Positions 61,060 through 64,000 of a stretch of 64,000 nucleotides of DNA are shown here, in pieces. This DNA comes from Monosporascus cannonballus. Taxonomy: Eukaryota > Ascomycota > Sordariomycetes > Xylariales. Location of the stretch: the NCBI GenBank assembly GCA_004154925.1, contig QJNS01000137.1, forward strand, positions 124,001 through 188,000, in the 5' to 3' direction. The notes beneath the pieces are model-generated. The model did not search any database, was not told where the DNA came from, and saw only the letters and a program-made list of their open reading frames with translations. Each line of letters starts with the position of its first letter. Within the stretch, counting starts at the first letter, position 1. Both the position numbers and the translations under genes were made by a program.

Positions 61060-61530
61060 TGTTACGGCACAAAAGAATAACAATCCAGCTATTATACTAT
61101 TAAAGTGGAACGTTATCAGATTAAGCTCTAATCGCCTTATTTTACCTTATATATTTATAACATGCTATTTAAAACTATAGTAGTAAGTTCTTCTTTAGTT
61201 TTATTTTTTCAATGCAACAAATTAAAAATTCAAGGTCCCCTATCGATAATCGTCTAACCGTCCCGTAATTTTCGAATTATGCGTCGATCTAAGCCCTATG
61301 TTCGAATAATTACGCTAACTGAAAGTCCGCCTCGTATCTATTAAATTTACAAGATAAGTTAACTGCCTAATCCAGAAATCGAACGTCTAACCCATAAAGA
61401 ACCTAACAAACTGTTACGGCATAAAGAAAATAAAAGTCTAGCTATTATATCACTAAAAGTGGAACGTTGTTAGGTCGAGTTCTAAACGCCTTGTTCTACT
61501 CTATATATCTATCAAGTGCTATTTAGAACA
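61060..61530 (-). mobile_element. TRIM-like element, copy 2 (inverted, more decayed)
   Basis: Reverse complement of the element at 37998-38465: 471 bp, terminal repeats 61060-61178 and 61412-61530 (119 bp each), starting TGTTACGGCAC on the plus strand. In this orientation the core reads GTTAGACGTTCGATTTCTGG, closer to a tRNA B box than in copy 1. One terminal repeat (61412-61530) is much better preserved than the other. No clear target duplication. Confidence 0.68.
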
Positions 61531-63060
61531 ATAAGAATAGGTTTTATTTTATATAATAAAATCTAATTTAATGTGTTTTTTATCCAAAGCCGTTTTATTA
61601 TAACGAATCTTAATTCGTAATATTTATTAAATATCTTTTACGGCCTTTTTATTAAGATTTTTACAAAAAGATTTCTTATTATGATTTCGTATTTTTGTAA
61701 TATATTTATTACTTAAAATACGTTATTAAATTTATAATATTGATAAAAAGTTTATTATTTTTTCTTGAAAACGAGAATTATATTAAATATAAGAAAATAC
61801 CGGTTAATACGAAATTTAGTACGTATTATATCGAAAATACAATATATTTATATCTTAAATTAATAATCCCGGTATAAACAAGTAATCCTTTATTTACTAT
61901 TATATTTGCCTTAAATTAATTATAAATATTAAATTTATTATTTTATTATTAACAAGATAAACCTCATGAAAAAATAATATAAATACTTTATTATTCAGTA
62001 AAAATATATTAAGATAAATGTTTAATATTTAATAAATAGCTTAAAAAGAAATTAAATAAGTATGTATATCATTAATTTATTTTCTGTCCCTTTTTATAAT
62101 ATTTTAAATACGAATCGTTAAATTTAAAATCGTTTTTTAGTTATATATTAAATAAGAGTTTCGGCTTACAAATTTAAAAAAGTATTATAAAATTAATAAG
62201 GTATTTAATTTTTGAAAAGTATAATTATATTTATTAATTTATTCTTTAATCTAAAATGATAACATCGATTTTAGATTTTAATTTGTTTATACTTCGGAAT
62301 TATAAATATTTTGTTTCGAGATTTACTTTTATTTAATAAAAGTAATCGGGAATTATTATCAAAATACTTTAATTATTTTTATCGTTCCAATTATAGTTAG
62401 CAATTATTATTAAAATAATTTAGTTATTTTTATTATTCGGATTTTGGACATAAAGGTTTAGTTTTTTAAAAAAAAATAGATTAATAATAATAATAATAAT
62501 AATAACAATAATAATAATAACAGATAAATTTATAAAATAATAAAATCGTATATTGTTACGATTAATAAAACTGTTGCTGATAACATCGTCTAATACGTAA
62601 TATAATAAAAATATAACTTTATTCATTAAAAAATAGTCTAGTTATATAAACCGTAAAAAGATTAAAAAAATAAAAATAAATTTTGAAAACTTATTTGGAA
62701 AGTTCGAAATAAAATACGCGCCAAATAGATAATTCGAATAGTCAATAATTCCGTTATAATATTTTAGGTATATGTTTTATTTAAATCTTATTTCCCAATA
62801 TCCGCCTGTGTTAATTTTTTAACGTATTAATCTTCCATTTTTAACTTATCAATTGTTCATTTTTAACATATTAATTTTTATATTTCTTTCCCTATTACCT
62901 TTTTATCTTTAAACTATTACTCGTATATAATTGCCCTGAATAATTTAATTTGCAACATAATTAAATTAAAATCGCATTTTATATTATAAAATATTATCGT
63001 TTTTTATTAGCTTTTTTAGCGAAGTTATAACGGATAAAAAATTATAAATTAAGCTGTATC
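61531..63060. other. AT desert with trinucleotide microsatellite
   Basis: Apart from the microsatellite at 62481-62520 nothing is supported. The 68-codon minus frame at 62420-62626 is produced by that microsatellite. Confidence 0.4.
62481..62520. repeat. (ATA)n microsatellite
   Basis: About a dozen AAT/ATA units with two C interruptions. Confidence 0.8.
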
Positions 63061-63109
63061 GAAAGAAACATCGTAATAAAAAATTAATTACGAGAATTAA
63101 ATAATATTT

Positions 63110-63480
63110 TATATAACAAAAATTAAAACAAAAGCGAAAATAAAAGTGAACTTGAGTTTAAGAAATAATTTAATATTAAAGATAAAACCGAGTTTGAAAA
63201 TAATTAAGTATTCGATAAAACAAATTACGAAAAGAAATGACGAGAAATTAAGAAATATAGTTTTTTATTAAAACTAAAAGAGTTTTAATAAATCGCATAA
63301 CGACGAATTAGATAATAAATATATTAAGAAAAATTAAATTCTTAACCTAATTAAAGTCTAATTTACGGTTTTAAGATAACACATAACAAATATTCGAATT
63401 ATTTTTACGATTCGGTATTTTAATATATTATATTCACAAAACTAAAAACGCAGAAATATTTAAAACCTAATAAATACCGC
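63110..63480 (+). pseudogene. Acidic coding fossil, family not recognised
   Basis: A plus-strand frame interrupted only by RIP-type stops: NKSENKSELEFKK, FNIKDKTEFENN, VFDKTNYEKK and REIKKYSFLLKLKEF, then continuing more weakly (YSNYFYDSVF). With Asn/Lys read as RIPed Asp/Glu, the first half would be strongly acidic. No domain recognised. It could be a transposon-encoded protein that continues past the window's well-read part. Confidence 0.3.
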
Positions 63481-64000
63481 GGCCATAATGTTTTTAAACA
63501 AATTCTTTTTGATTACAATATAAATAAAATATTTTTAAAAACAATTTCGATTTTAATTAAAGATTTTAATATTAATAAGATTAGTTTTATAATGTATATT
63601 TAGATATACGTTCATTAATAATAATTTGTTAATTCTATTATAAAACCTGAATATATTTAAAAATAAATATAAATGATTATGGTATTGTTTTATTCAAATA
63701 TTAAAAAATAATACATTATGTGAAAAAATTTAATTCGATATAAAAAACTAAATTATTATAAAATTTATTATAAATGAAATATTTTAATACATATTAGTTA
63801 TTATATTAATTATAATTTAATAATAATTGAATAATATTATAAAAAGTTTATTGAAAAGCAATCGCTACGTAATTAAAATATAGATTAATGTCTATAAATA
63901 TTTCAATATTATCGAAAATTCGTATTTTAGTAGTTACATCTAATATATATATGTTTTTATACTTTTTCAGATTTTTGTATGTTTAAAGATAAATACGAAA
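63481..64000. other. AT desert to window end
   Basis: Nothing supported. Confidence 0.4.

Noticed and set aside
46978..64000. Centromere
   Set aside because: AT-rich repeat-laden DNA fits a fungal regional centromere, but so does any RIPed isochore. No CENP-A or mapping information exists in sequence alone.
1..64000. Organellar DNA or an AT-rich protist genome
   Set aside because: No mitochondrial gene or rRNA is present, and the decay pattern between LTR copies is specific to RIP-type mutation of repeats.

Overview
The window looks like an AT-rich isochore of a filamentous ascomycete (Pezizomycotina) that carries repeat-induced point mutation (RIP). The evidence is direct. Almost every recognisable gene is a transposon gene riddled with TAA/TAG where homologous copies need CAA, CAG or TGG. 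Related copies differ almost only by C-to-T or G-to-A. Most surviving C sits in CpG, with little CpA. No intact host gene was found, and no species can be named from the sequence. Every gene-like frame here is either a fossil or very short.

Layout. 1-4400: two decayed coding regions, including a minus-strand fossil of more than 1000 codons with a kinase-like C-terminal end. 4516-5836: a small-repeat cluster with two TA-flanked MITE-like elements, a hairpin element and a 320-bp palindrome made of two smaller palindromes. 5837-19394: a Ty3-type chromovirus (element A, + strand, target duplication CTTAA) split by a second one (element B, 11704-18481, duplication CAATT/TAATT). 19395-24559: AT-rich DNA with one GC-richer island and one short fossil. 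24560-37464: element D (Ty3 type, + strand) split by element C (27665-34989, minus strand, duplication GGTAA). 37998-38465: a 468-bp TRIM-like element with 118-bp terminal repeats. 38676-39091: a solo LTR with duplication TATTA. 40069-46977: element E (chromovirus, + strand, duplication ATAAG/ATAAA). 46978-64000: an AT desert holding diverged repeats, a truncated B-type LTR (58989-59149), a second inverted TRIM-like copy (61060-61530), GC islands and a few fossil frames.

How the parts fit. A, B and E are one family with the same gag, protease, RT, RNase H, integrase and chromodomain order and the same post-LTR sequence, but different LTR subfamilies. Besides gag-pol, A, B, C and E each carry a second gene on the opposite strand between the end of pol and the 3' LTR. 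It has a Cys-rich N-terminal motif, a charged middle and a short acidic/aromatic C-terminal end. In A this antisense gene can be followed across the 6.8-kb B insertion in one frame, which supports both the nesting and the gene. This is the most interesting feature of the window. RIP has turned most of its cysteines into tyrosines, as it has in the gag zinc knuckle of C. Domain limits inside decayed elements are approximate.
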